From: Wenzhouxiangella sp. XN79A
Lineage (GTDB): Bacteria; Pseudomonadota; Gammaproteobacteria; Xanthomonadales; Wenzhouxiangellaceae
Reading direction: 5' to 3'
Assembly: GCF_012272825.1 (NCBI RefSeq)
Contig: NZ_JAAWWS010000122.1
Location: forward strand, 1-64,000
DNA: 64,000 nucleotides
Every line of letters starts with the position of its first letter. Positions within the stretch are counted from its first letter, which is position 1. This document shows positions 11,719 to 23,522 of the stretch, piece after piece. The position numbers and the translations under genes are program-made. Under the pieces are notes generated by a model. That model saw only the letters and a program-made list of their open reading frames with translations. It was not told the DNA's origin and made no database searches.

Positions 11719-12644
11719 GTTCGTCTCGCCAGTAGCGTGATGATTTCGAAATTCGGGGGTTTCTTCTCGACCGAGGTGACTTCGCAGAAACCCACCTCGA
11801 GCCCGGCGTCGCCGAACAATCGTTCCAGCGCGCGGGGCGAGAAACCGTTGTTGACGTGGCCGTAGGCCTCCACCTGCCGGGTGTGGCGGTGCGACTTCAG
11901 CGCAGCGGCGATCAGCGTGCCGCCGTCGCGGAGGACCCGGGCCGCCTCGCGCGCGGCCACGTCCGGCCGGTCGCTGTAGGTCAGGGCGTGAAGCAGCAGC
12001 ACGGTGTCGAACGTCGCGTCGTCGAACGGCAGGGCATGCATGTCGCCCTGGTGGAAGCGGACGTTGGCGAGGGATTCGACCCGTGCCTGGCCGGCATCGA
12101 CCACGCGCGTCGACAGATCGATGCAGTCGACCGACTCGGCCCGTCCTCCCAGCAGTTCGCCCATCACGCCGTCGCCGGAGGCGATGTCGAGCACCCGACC
12201 CGGCGTGATCAGCTGGACCAGCGCCCGCGCGGTGGACTCCCAGCTGCGACCCGGCGAATAGTGGCGTTCCATGTCGCCGGCCACCGCATCGGGCCAGTTG
12301 CGGCCGCGGGCACGCTGCGCGAGCACGTCGGGCAGACGTTCGGCGTCGGCCGCGATGACCGGGTCGTCGAGTCGGCCACGGACCATTGCCCACAGCTGGC
12401 AAAGCGCCGTGTCCCGACCATCGGTCATCGAGCGGTAGTAGACCGACACGCCCTCGCGGCGATCGGCCACCAGGCCGGCATCGCGCAGCTTTGCCAGGTG
12501 CGTCGACACGCGCGGCTGAGCCAGCCGCATGGTTTCGGCAAGCTCCGCGACGGTCAGTTCCTCGGTGTCCAGCAGTGCCAGCAGGCGCAGTCGGGTGGGG
12601 TCCCCGAGCAGCGAGCAGTGGCGGCCTACGCGTTCCAGTTCGAT
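11715..12644 (-). CDS. ArsR-type winged-helix regulator fused to a class I SAM methyltransferase
   Basis: About 309 residues: an N-terminal ArsR winged helix ([20 protein letters not shown], then [20 protein letters not shown]) joined to a Rossmann methyltransferase ([37 protein letters not shown]). It heads the split metH operon, so a regulatory role sensing SAM or SAH in the methionine cycle is likely. No ATG, GTG or TTG precedes the helix-turn-helix; the in-frame stop is TAA at 12657-12659. The first ATG (12530) would delete half of the DNA-binding domain. An ATC at 12644, seven bases after AAGGA, or a CTG at 12638, is the probable start. Confidence 0.82.
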   Translation of the reverse strand: MELERVGRHCSLLGDPTRLRLLALLDTEELTVAELAETMRLAQPRVSTHLAKLRDAGLVADRREGVSVYYRSMTDGRDTALCQLWAMVRGRLDDPVIAADAERLPDVLAQRARGRNWPDAVAGDMERHYSPGRSWESTARALVQLITPGRVLDIASGDGVMGELLGGRAESVDCIDLSTRVVDAGQARVESLANVRFHQGDMHALPFDDATFDTVLLLHALTYSDRPDVAAREAARVLRDGGTLIAAALKSHRHTRQVEAYGHVNNGFSPRALERLFGDAGLEVGFCEVTSVEKKPPNFEIITLLARRT

Positions 12645-12648
12645 GACC

Positions 12649-12690
12649 TTATCCTTTTATCTCGATCGAAAGATATATTCGCAAGGATAA
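12649..12690. promoter_or_regulatory. Inverted repeat TTATCCTT-N26-AAGGATAA over the ArsR/metH promoter and ribosome site
   Basis: Two perfect 8-base arms sit in an AT-rich stretch upstream of the ArsR-metH operon. The inner arm (minus-strand AAGGATAA at 12656-12649) contains the Shine-Dalgarno sequence of the ArsR gene. It may be an autoregulatory operator for the ArsR protein, or in RNA a stem that hides the ribosome site. Both ideas are inference. Confidence 0.5.
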
Positions 12691-12771
12691 AGCCTGGAGG
12701 GCCGCTTCGCAACCGCCGGAGCGATTCGGCGCGCGGTCCGGAAGAGGCGGTCGAGCGCGCGGGGAGTCCCG

Positions 12772-13542
12772 TCAGAACCGGTCCTTCCAGCGTCTCAGCG
12801 TGGCGAACACGGCCTCCGGCGTGCCGTCGCAGCCAGCGTCGTGGGCCCGGGCCGCCGCGATCACGGCGGGCGCGCGGGTGCGCAGGAACGGGTTGCAGCG
12901 CTTTTCCTGCTCCAGCCGGCTGGGTACGGTCCGATGGCCCTGTTCGCGCAGTTGCTCGACCTCACGGCAGCGGGCGAGCAGGTCGCGGTTTTCGGGCTCG
13001 ACCGTACGCGCGAACGCGCAGTTGGCGCGGGTGTACTCGTGGGCGCAGTGAACGAGGGTGTCGTCGGGCAGGGCCGCAAGCGCGTCCAGCGAGGCCAGCA
13101 TCTGGGCCGGCCGACCCTCGAACATCCGGCCGCAGCCGATCGAGAACAGGGTGTCGCCGCAGAACACTCGCCCATGGCCGTGGAAGGCGATGTGGCTGGT
13201 GGTATGGCCCGGGGTTTCGAGCACCCTGAAGGCCAGCGACGGGGCATCGACCCGAACGTGCTCGCCCTCGCGGCAGGGACGGTCGACGGCCGGAATCCTC
13301 GGGTCGGCCGGGCCGAAGACCGGGCAGGGCGCCTCGGCGAGAAGGGCCTCGACGCCGCCGATGTGGTCGGCATGGTGATGCGTCAGCAGGATCGCGCCCA
13401 GCTCGAGGCGCTTCCTGGCCAGGTATTCGATCACCGGCCCGGACTGGCCGGGATCGACGACCGCGGCGTGCCGACCGTCGTCGATGATCCAGATGTAGTT
13501 GTCGTCGAAGGCCTCGACGGCCTCGATCCCGAGCTTGGTCAT
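12772..13542 (-). CDS. gloB: Hydroxyacylglutathione hydrolase (glyoxalase II)
   Basis: A 256-residue metallo-beta-lactamase-fold enzyme that hydrolyses S-lactoylglutathione to lactate and glutathione in methylglyoxal detoxification. The dinuclear metal motif THHHADHIGG is near residue 55. GHTTSHIAFHGHGRVFCGDTLFSIGCGRMF around residues 115-140 supplies further ligands (split here only for quoting; see positions 13120-13200). The C-terminus has the glutathione-side motif LRTR. Its divergent partner is a yafS-like gene, the same order as in E. coli, although a repeat element now lies between them. Cytosolic; length is normal. Confidence 0.94.
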   Translation of the reverse strand: MTKLGIEAVEAFDDNYIWIIDDGRHAAVVDPGQSGPVIEYLARKRLELGAILLTHHHADHIGGVEALLAEAPCPVFGPADPRIPAVDRPCREGEHVRVDAPSLAFRVLETPGHTTSHIAFHGHGRVFCGDTLFSIGCGRMFEGRPAQMLASLDALAALPDDTLVHCAHEYTRANCAFARTVEPENRDLLARCREVEQLREQGHRTVPSRLEQEKRCNPFLRTRAPAVIAAARAHDAGCDGTPEAVFATLRRWKDRF

Positions 13543-13599
13543 GGCGTCGTCTGCTTTTGTTCCGAAAGCGGGTCCGAAGATGTCCGCGACACCCTACTG

Positions 13600-14023
13600 T
13601 ACCCCCGCCATTCATTGTGTAACGCCTCGTGGGCCATCCGACAAATGCAGGTAACACGCCGCCGTCGCACCCGCACCGTAGGCTGCGTTCCGCTCGCTCG
13701 ACGGCCCGGCAAGGACGCCTGCACTCGCGCGCCTTGCATACGAAGCGGGTGCGACGGCGGCGTGTCACCTGATTTGCCGCATGGCCCACTGGCGAGTCGG
13801 AGAGCGTTTGGCTGCAAGGCCGGTCCCGCGGGGAATGGCAGCGTCCTTTCCAGGCGACAGAACGCCGCAGATGAAGGCGCTCCGGCTCGCCCTTCGAGGA
13901 GCGCGCCTGAACCGACATCGCGGCCTTGCGTCCCTTGTACAGGGCGGGCCCTTCACTGCGGGCCGCGCCGTGCACTGTCGATTCAGGCGCACTCGATAAG
14001 TCACACAATGAGTGGCGGGGTAC
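13600..14023. mobile_element. MITE-like fold-back element with 25-bp imperfect terminal inverted repeats
   Basis: The left end GTACCCCCGCCATTCATTG (13600-13624 in full) is the reverse complement of the right end (14000-14023), apart from one C insertion and two mismatches. Inside, a much longer pair of arms (13630-13675 and 13745-13789) pairs over about 45 bases with three or four differences. No transposase is encoded and no convincing open frame exists. It fills the gloB / yafS-like divergent interval. Such a structure suggests a non-autonomous, multi-copy element, but only one copy is in the window. Confidence 0.6.
13630..13789. repeat. Long internal inverted repeat (about 45-bp arms, 69-base spacer)
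   Basis: The left arm 13630-13675 runs GTGGGCCAT through CAGGTAACACGCC to CGTCGCACCCGC. The right arm 13745-13789 is its near-perfect reverse complement: the 27-base core (13649-13675 versus 13745-13771) differs at only one position. It could extrude as a cruciform or form a strong RNA hairpin. Confidence 0.85.
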
Positions 14024-14065
14024 ACTACCGCCGACACCGTACCCGAAGAGTCGTCGATCGCCGTC

Positions 14066-14668
14066 ATGTCCGTTGGCTTCGCATCGCTGCAGCACGCCGA
14101 GAACGCCGTGATTCCCGAGCTGCTGCGCGGAGCCGGGGTGGACTGGCTGGTGGAATTCGCGCCGGCCTCGAGCCCGTCGCCGGCCATCGATGTGCCCCGT
14201 CACCGGGTCCTGCACGACTCCAGCGGCTGGATCTGGCCGTTCCGGGCGGACGGACACACATTGCCATTCGCCGACGAGTCGCTGCCTGCGGTGCTGGTTC
14301 GCCACCTGTTCTGGGATGATCTTGCCCTGGAGCGCTTCGCCGAAGCGCTGCGGGTGCTCGCGCCGGGCGGACTGATCGTTTCGGTCACGGCCAATCCCTG
14401 GCATCGCGGCAGCTGGCGTGAGCTGGGCCGCGATACGTTCCGGCTGCCGGCCTGGCCGCGCTTTCTCTATCTGCATGCTCGCCACGACCTGCTGTTGCAG
14501 ATTCCGACCCGTCGCTACTGGACCAGCGTGCTGCCGGGTCTTTCGCCGCTGCTGCTGGTGGTCGGCCGCAAGCCGCCGCGGGCGGCAACGGTCCGCCGCC
14601 TGGACCTGCGCCGCGGTTTCGCGTCGGCGGCACGGGCTGCGCCGACCACCACCTGCCGAGCCGCATGA
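14066..14668 (+). CDS. YafS-like methyltransferase-fold protein
   Basis: A 200-residue protein resembling type-11 SAM methyltransferases in its second half (LPFADESLPAVLVRHLFWDD, then LRVLAPGGLIVSVTANPWH). The usual glycine-rich SAM motif I is not recognisable (LVEFAPASSPSPAIDV), so catalysis is uncertain. Its place between gloB and rnhA matches E. coli yafS. The ATG at 14066 (MSVGFASLQHAENAV) is preferred over an in-frame ATG at 14012, which would lie inside the repeat element. rnhA follows after 15 bases. Confidence 0.72.
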   Translation: MSVGFASLQHAENAVIPELLRGAGVDWLVEFAPASSPSPAIDVPRHRVLHDSSGWIWPFRADGHTLPFADESLPAVLVRHLFWDDLALERFAEALRVLAPGGLIVSVTANPWHRGSWRELGRDTFRLPAWPRFLYLHARHDLLLQIPTRRYWTSVLPGLSPLLLVVGRKPPRAATVRRLDLRRGFASAARAAPTTTCRAA

Positions 14669-14683
14669 GAGGGAGAGGCCGGA

Positions 14684-15124
14684 ATGACTGACGAGACGGT
14701 CGAGATCTGGACCGATGGGGCCTGCAGCGGCAACCCCGGTCCGGGCGGCTGGGGCGCGGTGCTCCGGTTCCGGGGCGTCGAGAAGGAACTGTCCGGCGGC
14801 GAGCGGGACACGACCAACAACCGGATGGAGCTGATGGCCGCGATTCGCGCGCTGGAGTCGTTGAACCGCCCCTGTCGTGTCCACCTGACGACCGACTCGA
14901 ACTACGTGCGTCAGGGCATTACCGAGTGGCTGCCGCGCTGGAAGGCCAACGGCTGGAAGACGGCGGCCCGCAAGCCGGTCAAGAACGCCGATCTCTGGCA
15001 GCGCCTCGAAGCCGCGGCGAACGAGCACCGGGTCCGCTGGTCCTGGGTGCGCGGACACTCGGGGCACCCGGAGAACGAGCGGGCCGACCGCCTCGCCACG
15101 AGCGCCGCCCAGCGCGCGGCCTGA
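14684..15124 (+). CDS. rnhA: Ribonuclease HI
   Basis: A 146-residue endonuclease that cuts the RNA strand of RNA-DNA hybrids (primer removal, R-loop control). The four acidic metal ligands are all present: Asp11 ([17 protein letters not shown]), Glu49 (NNRMEL), Asp71 (LTTDSNYV) and Asp135 (NERADRLA), together with the His of [11 protein letters not shown]. The basic-protrusion helix ([15 protein letters not shown]) is intact. A GAGAGG ribosome site lies upstream. Gene order gloB, yafS-like, rnhA, dnaQ is as in E. coli. Confidence 0.97.
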   Translation: MTDETVEIWTDGACSGNPGPGGWGAVLRFRGVEKELSGGERDTTNNRMELMAAIRALESLNRPCRVHLTTDSNYVRQGITEWLPRWKANGWKTAARKPVKNADLWQRLEAAANEHRVRWSWVRGHSGHPENERADRLATSAAQRAA

Positions 15125-15153
15125 ACCCCGACCCGAGGAGCACTGCGAACCCG

Positions 15154-15870
15154 ATGCGACAGATCGTCCTGGACACCGAAACCACCGGCCTGGAACCCGA
15201 GGAAGGTCATCGGATCATCGAGATCGGCGCACTGGAACTGATCGATCGGTCACTGACCGGACGGCAGTTCCACAAGTACATCAATCCCGAGCGCGAGGTC
15301 GACGCCGGCGCGGTCGAAGTCCATGGGTTGAGCGACGAGTTTCTCGACGACAAGCCGCGCTTCGCCGAGATCGCCGAAGAATTCATCGAGTTCATCCGCG
15401 GCGCCGAACTGATCATCCACAACGCGGCCTTCGATGTCGGCTTCCTGGACGCCGAGCTGGCCCGCTTGCCGGAGCCGACGCGCGTGATCGAGCTGGCCCG
15501 GGTGCTGGACACCCTGGAACTGGCGCGCGAGCTTCACCCCGGCCAGCGCAACAGCCTCGACGCGCTGTGTCGGCGCTACGAGGTCGACAACTCCAACCGC
15601 ACGCTGCACGGCGCGCTGCTCGACTCGGAGCTGCTGGCCGATGTCTACCTGCTGATGACCGGCGGTCAGGTCGATCTCGGGCTCGATCTCTCACCGGCGG
15701 GTTCGACGACGCAGTCGCTCGGAGCGGTCGATTACGACCCTTCGCGTCTGCGGGTCCGGGCCGCGAACGCCGACGAATGCGCCGCCCACGAGCAGCGTCT
15801 GCAGGCCATCGAGCAGGCCGCCGGCGAGTCCGGCTGTCTGTGGCGGACGCTGGCCGGCCGGGCTTCTTGA
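15154..15870 (+). CDS. dnaQ: DNA polymerase III epsilon subunit (3'-5' proofreading exonuclease)
   Basis: A 238-residue DEDDh exonuclease that proofreads for the replicative polymerase. ExoI is VLDTETTGL at the N-terminus, ExoII is HNAAFDVGFLDAEL near residue 90, and ExoIII is HGALLDSELLADVYL near residue 155. The C-terminal tail, which binds the alpha subunit, is present. The ATG at 15154 follows GAGGAG with a somewhat long spacer. It lies 29 bases after rnhA and 8 bases before miaA, so all three may be co-transcribed. Confidence 0.96.
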   Translation: MRQIVLDTETTGLEPEEGHRIIEIGALELIDRSLTGRQFHKYINPEREVDAGAVEVHGLSDEFLDDKPRFAEIAEEFIEFIRGAELIIHNAAFDVGFLDAELARLPEPTRVIELARVLDTLELARELHPGQRNSLDALCRRYEVDNSNRTLHGALLDSELLADVYLLMTGGQVDLGLDLSPAGSTTQSLGAVDYDPSRLRVRAANADECAAHEQRLQAIEQAAGESGCLWRTLAGRAS

Positions 15871-15878
15871 GCGAACCG

Positions 15879-16844
15879 ATGCCGCGGCCGGTCCGGGTAC
15901 GATCGGCGGTGCCGCCGTGCATCGTCGTGACCGGGCCGACCGCAGCCGGCAAGACGACGCTGGCCTTCGCGCTGGCCGAGCGGTTTCCGTGCCGCCTGAT
16001 CAGCGTCGACTCCGCCCAGGTCTATCGCGGCCTCGACGTCGGTACGGCCAAGCCGACTGCCGAAGAGCTGCGTGCGCATCCCCACGACCTGATCGATATC
16101 CGCGAACCGGAAGATGTGTACTCGGCCGCCGAGTTCGTCGCCGACGCCCAACGCTGCATCGCCGGGGCGCACGCGGCGGGGCGCCTGCCGGTGCTGGTCG
16201 GAGGGACGACCATGTATCTGAACGCACTTCGCTACGGGCTCGATCCGCTGCCACCGGCCGATCCCGCGCTGCGCGCTGCGCTGACCGCGGAGGCCGAGCG
16301 GATCGGTTGGGCGGCGATGCACGCCCGGCTGGCCGAGCTCGATGCCGAGGCCGCCCGCCGGATCCGTGCCAGCGATCCGCAGCGGATCCTGCGGGCATTG
16401 GAAATCCACGGCCTGACGGGTCGGCCGCCGACACAGCTGTGGACCGGACGGGGGCCCGATCGGATGCAGGACAGCCTGATGCTGATCGTGAGCCCGGCCG
16501 ACCGTTCGGAACTTCATGCACGGATCGATCGGCGCTGGTCGACGATGCTCGCTCAGGGACTGCTCGACGAGGTCGCCGCGCTGCTCGAACGCCCCGGCCT
16601 CGATCCCGACGGTCCGGTGATGCGCGCGGTCGGTTATCGCCAGTCGCTGGAGTGCCTGCGCGGCGAGTACGATCGGTCGACGCTGGTGGCGCGGGGGGCT
16701 GCGGCCACTCGGCGGCTGGCCAAGCGGCAGCTGACTGCACTGCGCCAATGGGCGGGTGGCCGATGGTACGACCCGTTGAATGCATCGTCGATCGACCGCA
16801 TAATCAGGCGTACAGGGCGGTTTGCGGAGCGCGTCGGGGGCTGA
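15879..16844 (+). CDS. miaA: tRNA dimethylallyltransferase
   Basis: A 321-residue enzyme that adds dimethylallyl to A37 of tRNAs reading UNN codons. The P-loop is GPTAAGKTTLA near residue 20. DSAQVYRGLDVGTAKPT, LIDIREP, LVGGTTMYLNAL, and RAVGYRQ with RRLAKRQLTALR are all family landmarks. An in-frame TTG at 15867, overlapping the dnaQ stop, is an alternative start adding four residues. miaA directly before hfq-hflX-hflKC matches E. coli; here amiB-mutL upstream are replaced by rnhA-dnaQ. Confidence 0.96.
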   Translation: MPRPVRVRSAVPPCIVVTGPTAAGKTTLAFALAERFPCRLISVDSAQVYRGLDVGTAKPTAEELRAHPHDLIDIREPEDVYSAAEFVADAQRCIAGAHAAGRLPVLVGGTTMYLNALRYGLDPLPPADPALRAALTAEAERIGWAAMHARLAELDAEAARRIRASDPQRILRALEIHGLTGRPPTQLWTGRGPDRMQDSLMLIVSPADRSELHARIDRRWSTMLAQGLLDEVAALLERPGLDPDGPVMRAVGYRQSLECLRGEYDRSTLVARGAAATRRLAKRQLTALRQWAGGRWYDPLNASSIDRIIRRTGRFAERVGG

Positions 16845-16962
16845 TCCGAGCGCACGGCCCGCAGCCGGCGGCCGCGGAAGTTCGTAGCGCGCGTGGCGTT
16901 CACGAATCCGCCGGCATACTGCCTGCGACCCAGAATAACGATACGCCAAAAGGAGAACTCCA

Positions 16963-17205
16963 ATGTCCGGCAAGGGTCAATCGCTGCAGGATCCGTTTCT
17001 CAATGCTCTGCGCAAGGAGCGGATTCCCGTGTCCATCTTCCTGGTCAACGGAATCAAGCTGCAGGGCCAGATCGAGTCATTCGACAATTTCGTCGTGTTG
17101 CTGAAGAATTCCGTCAGCCAGATGATCTACAAGCACGCCATTTCGACCGTGGTGCCTGCGCGCAACGTCCGGCTCGCGCCGAGCGGGGAGTCGGACGGCG
17201 ATTGA
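16963..17205 (+). CDS. hfq: RNA-binding protein Hfq
   Basis: An 80-residue Sm-like hexameric RNA chaperone that pairs small RNAs with mRNAs. Sm1 ([21 protein letters not shown]) and Sm2 ([10 protein letters not shown]) are intact, and the proximal-face QSLQDPFLN and lateral [15 protein letters not shown] are as in E. coli. The C-terminal tail is short ([13 protein letters not shown]). A strong AAAGGAG ribosome site precedes it. Its TGA shares bases with the proposed TTG start of hflX. Confidence 0.98.
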   Translation: MSGKGQSLQDPFLNALRKERIPVSIFLVNGIKLQGQIESFDNFVVLLKNSVSQMIYKHAISTVVPARNVRLAPSGESDGD

Positions 17206-18512
17206 TCGGCTCGGAACCGGCACATCGGCCCGCGGCGAACCGACAGCGGGCCGTTCTGCTCCAACCCACGTTCGGCGCCCCCCTGACCGCGCGTGAACAG
17301 GAGGAGTTCTGCCTGCTGGCCGAATCGGCCGGCTGCGACATCGTCGCATCGCTGACGGCGCGTCGTGATCAGCCCGACGCGCGCACCCTGGTCGGCCGCG
17401 GCAAGGTCGACGAGATTCGGGACGCCGTGGAGCAGCACGACGCCGGGCTGGTGCTGGTCAATCACCGGCTCAGCCCGATCCAGGAGCGCAACCTGTCGCG
17501 AGACGTCGGCGTCGCGGTGCTCGATCGCACCACCTTGATCCTCGACATCTTCGCCCAGCGCGCGCGCTCGCACGAAGGCAAGCTGCAGGTCGAACTGGCT
17601 CAGCTCGAGCACCTGGCCACCCGACTGGTCCGCGGCTGGACCCACCTCGAACGTCAGCGTGGCGGGATCGGCATGCGCGGGCCAGGCGAAACCCAGCTCG
17701 AAACCGACCGTCGGCTGTTGGCAGGACGCATTCGCCAGCTCAAGCGAAGGCTCGATCGGGTCGAGCGCCACCGCGCACGCGGCCGGCAGGCGCGTGAGCG
17801 CAATGCGCTGCCGCTCGCTGCCCTGGTCGGCTACACCAACGCCGGCAAGTCCAGCCTGTTCAATCGCTTGACGGCCGGTGAGGTGGTGGCCCGCGACCAG
17901 CTGTTCGCGACGCTGGATCCCACGGTGCGCCGGATCGACGACCTCGACGGCGGCGCGGTCCTGGCCAGTGATACCGTGGGCTTCATCCAGGACCTTCCGC
18001 ACGAGCTCGTCGCCGCGTTTCACGCCACCCTGGAAGAAACGCTCAGCGCCTCGCTGGTGGTCCACGTCATCGATGCCTCCGACCCGGATCGCGACGTCCA
18101 GATCGCTACCGTCGAGGATGTGCTCGACCGGATCGGCGCCGGGGAGCTGCCGCGCCTGCGGGTCTACAACAAGATCGATCTGACCGATGCCGGGCCCGGC
18201 GTCGAGCGCGACGAAGCCGGCGACGTGATCCAGGTGCGCTGTTCGGCGCAGACCGGTGCCGGTCTCGCCGAGCTTCGAACCGCGCTGGCCGAGCGCGTCG
18301 GCGGCGGTCGGATCCGGGCCCGGGTTGTCCTGCCCGCGTCGCTGCAGCGCTTGCGCTCGAAGCTGTTCGAGCTCGGCGCGATCGCCGACGAGCGCGTTGC
18401 CGACGACGGTTCGAGCCGGCTGGTGGTCGATCTGGCGCGTCGCGATGCGCGCGAACTGGGCCGATTGAGCGGTCGGGATGGATCGTGGGTCCACGAACAC
18501 CTGTTAAAATGA
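17202..18512 (+). CDS. hflX: Ribosome-associated GTPase HflX
   Basis: About 436 residues. The N-terminal HflX domain ([30 protein letters not shown]) and a glycine-rich linker ([17 protein letters not shown]) precede a G domain with G1 [10 protein letters not shown]3 DTVGFI and G4 NKID. HflX splits stalled ribosomes after stress. No ATG exists near the N-terminus; TTG at 17202 overlaps the hfq stop (TTGA) and gives the usual length (E. coli 426), so translational coupling to hfq is likely. GTPase motifs are complete. Confidence 0.93.
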   Translation: MIGSEPAHRPAANRQRAVLLQPTFGAPLTAREQEEFCLLAESAGCDIVASLTARRDQPDARTLVGRGKVDEIRDAVEQHDAGLVLVNHRLSPIQERNLSRDVGVAVLDRTTLILDIFAQRARSHEGKLQVELAQLEHLATRLVRGWTHLERQRGGIGMRGPGETQLETDRRLLAGRIRQLKRRLDRVERHRARGRQARERNALPLAALVGYTNAGKSSLFNRLTAGEVVARDQLFATLDPTVRRIDDLDGGAVLASDTVGFIQDLPHELVAAFHATLEETLSASLVVHVIDASDPDRDVQIATVEDVLDRIGAGELPRLRVYNKIDLTDAGPGVERDEAGDVIQVRCSAQTGAGLAELRTALAERVGGGRIRARVVLPASLQRLRSKLFELGAIADERVADDGSSRLVVDLARRDARELGRLSGRDGSWVHEHLLK

Positions 18513-18590
18513 TCAATTGTGTCTTTCGAGTCGTTCGGCAGCCTTCGGTGGCCGCCGGATTCACCCAACAGAAACGCAACGGAGAGCGGA

Positions 18591-19760
18591 ATGCCCTGGA
18601 ATGAACCGGGCCGCGGTGGCGGTAACGGACAGGACCCGTGGAAGGGCGGTGACGGCCAACGGCCACCCGATCTGGACGAAGTCTTTGCCAATGTCCAGAA
18701 ACGATTGAAGAAGATCATCGGCGGTGGCGGCGACGGCGGCAACGAACCGTCGGGCGGCAACAAGGACATGGGGCCGGGCTTCGGCGGCATCCTGGCCTTG
18801 TTGCTGGTGCTGGCCGGCATCTGGGCGGTCTGGAACTCGATCCACATCATCGACGAGTCCGAGCGTGGCGTCGTGCTGCGCTTCGGTTCCTACGACCGCA
18901 CGCTGATGCCGGGCCTGAACCTGACCCTGCCGGCGCCGATCGAAGCGGTCCGCACCGTCAACGTCGAGCAGGTCCGCTCGATCGAGAGCAGCTCCCGGAT
19001 GCTGACCGGCGACGAGAACCTGATCGATCTCGGCTATGCCGTCCAGTACCGCGTGGTCGATCCGGAGAAGTTCCTGTTCCAGGTCCAGGAGCCGGAGATC
19101 TCGCTGCAGGAGGCGACCGACAGTGCCATACGCGAAGTCGTCGGCACCAACAACATGGATTTCATCCTGGAAGTCGGCCGTGGCCTGATCGCGACGTCGG
19201 CCGGCGAGCTGCTGCAGCAGATCGTCGATCGCTACGATTCCGGAATCGAAGTCACCCAGTTCAACCTGCAGCAGGTCCGGCCGCCGAACCAGGTGCAGTC
19301 GGCCTTCGACGACGTGGTGCGGGCCCGCGAGGACCAGATCCGCTTCGCCAACGAGGCCCAGGCCTACGCCAACCAGGTCGTCCCGGAGGCGCGCGGTCGC
19401 GCCGCCCGTGTTCTCGAAGAAGCGCAGGGGTACCGAGACTCGCTGATCGCCCAGGCCGAAGGTGAGGCCGACCGCTTCATCGCCGTCTACGACGAGTACA
19501 TCCGGGCCCCGGAGGTCACCCGTCAGCGCCTGTACCTGCAGACCCTGCAGGACCTGTATTCGACCGTGCCGAAGGTGTTGCTCGACGTCGAGAACGGCAA
19601 CAACATCATGTACCTGCCGCTTGACGGGCTGCTCAACGGGGGTGCCGCTCCGGCGTCCTCCGGCCGCTCGATTCCGCCGCCTCCGCTGATGAACAGCGAA
19701 GAGCAGGCACGTTCGACTTCCACCCAGACGCGCGGCCGGCCCGGCCGCGAGGGGCGCTGA
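18591..19760 (+). CDS. hflK: FtsH protease modulator HflK
   Basis: A 389-residue SPFH/band-7 protein of the HflKC complex, which cages FtsH in the inner membrane. It has the typical Gly-rich cytoplasmic N-terminus (NEPGRGGGNGQDPW), one transmembrane helix near residues 65-85, and the SPFH domain (SERGVVLRFGSY onward). A coiled-coil with Ala/Glu-rich helices ends in a proline-rich tail. Start at ATG 18591 after GGAGAGCGGA. hflC follows after 3 bases. Confidence 0.96.
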   Translation: MPWNEPGRGGGNGQDPWKGGDGQRPPDLDEVFANVQKRLKKIIGGGGDGGNEPSGGNKDMGPGFGGILALLLVLAGIWAVWNSIHIIDESERGVVLRFGSYDRTLMPGLNLTLPAPIEAVRTVNVEQVRSIESSSRMLTGDENLIDLGYAVQYRVVDPEKFLFQVQEPEISLQEATDSAIREVVGTNNMDFILEVGRGLIATSAGELLQQIVDRYDSGIEVTQFNLQQVRPPNQVQSAFDDVVRAREDQIRFANEAQAYANQVVPEARGRAARVLEEAQGYRDSLIAQAEGEADRFIAVYDEYIRAPEVTRQRLYLQTLQDLYSTVPKVLLDVENGNNIMYLPLDGLLNGGAAPASSGRSIPPPPLMNSEEQARSTSTQTRGRPGREGR

Positions 19761-19763
19761 TCC

Positions 19764-20621
19764 ATGAGAATCCTGATTCCGATCCTGGTCGTGGTCGCCG
19801 TCGTGGTCGGCCTGCAGAGCGTGTTCATCGTCGACGAGACCGAGACGGCGCTGAAGTTCCGTCTCGGTGAAATCATCCGCGATGACTACCAACCCGGCCT
19901 TCATTTCAAGACGCCGTTCATCAACAACGTGGTCAAGTTCGACAGGCGGCTGATCACGCTGGACATGCCGCCGGAGCAGATGAACACGGCCGAACAGAAG
20001 TTCGTCGAGGTCGACTACTACGTGAAATGGCGGATTGCCGACCCGTCGCGGTTCTATACCTCGACCTCGGGCGGTGACTTCGCGATCGCCCGGTCGCGCC
20101 TGGCCCAGCTGCTTCGCAACGACCTGCGCGACGAGTTCGCCCAGCGCACGCTCTCGGAGGTCGTCTCCGAGCAGCGCCGCAACATGATGAACACCATCCA
20201 GACCCGGGCCAACGAGCGGGTCGGTGATTTCGGCATCGTGGTCAACGATGTCCGGATCAAGAAGATCGAGCTGACCGAAGAGGTGCTGGACTCGGTGTTC
20301 GACCGGATGGAAACCCAGCGGACGGAGTTCGCCAACGAGCTGCGCTCGCTGGGTCGCGAACGGTCCGAGGAAATCCAGGCCGAGGCCGATCGCCAGGTCC
20401 GGGTGCTGCTGGCCGAGGCCGAGCGTGATGCCGCGCGCATCCGCGGTGAAGGGGATGCGCGCGCGACCGAAATCTACGCCAACGCCTACCAGCGTGATCC
20501 GGAGTTCTACGCCTTCCTGCGCAGCCTGGAGGCCTATCAGGCGAGCTTCGGCGGTAACCAGGACGTCCTGCTGCTCGACACCGGCTCGGACTTCTTCCGC
20601 TACTTCGACCAGAAGGACTGA
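19764..20621 (+). CDS. hflC: FtsH protease modulator HflC
   Basis: A 285-residue partner of HflK. The N-terminal hydrophobic anchor (ILIPILVVVAVVVGLQSVFIV) is followed by the SPFH domain (ETALKFRLGEI, GLHFKTPFI) and the coiled-coil with RSEEIQAEADRQVRVLLAEA. It ends with EFYAFLRSLEAYQASFGG, the conserved C-terminal block. Co-transcribed with hflK and a yjeT-like gene. Confidence 0.96.
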   Translation: MRILIPILVVVAVVVGLQSVFIVDETETALKFRLGEIIRDDYQPGLHFKTPFINNVVKFDRRLITLDMPPEQMNTAEQKFVEVDYYVKWRIADPSRFYTSTSGGDFAIARSRLAQLLRNDLRDEFAQRTLSEVVSEQRRNMMNTIQTRANERVGDFGIVVNDVRIKKIELTEEVLDSVFDRMETQRTEFANELRSLGRERSEEIQAEADRQVRVLLAEAERDAARIRGEGDARATEIYANAYQRDPEFYAFLRSLEAYQASFGGNQDVLLLDTGSDFFRYFDQKD

Positions 20622-20631
20622 GCCGGCCGCG

Positions 20632-23497
<2,866 letters not shown>

Positions 23498-23522
23498 TCG
23501 CGCCGGTCGATCGACATCGCGA

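Noticed and set aside
14012-14065. Upstream ATG for the yafS-like gene
   Set aside because: It lies within the repeat element end, and the added residues have no family resemblance.
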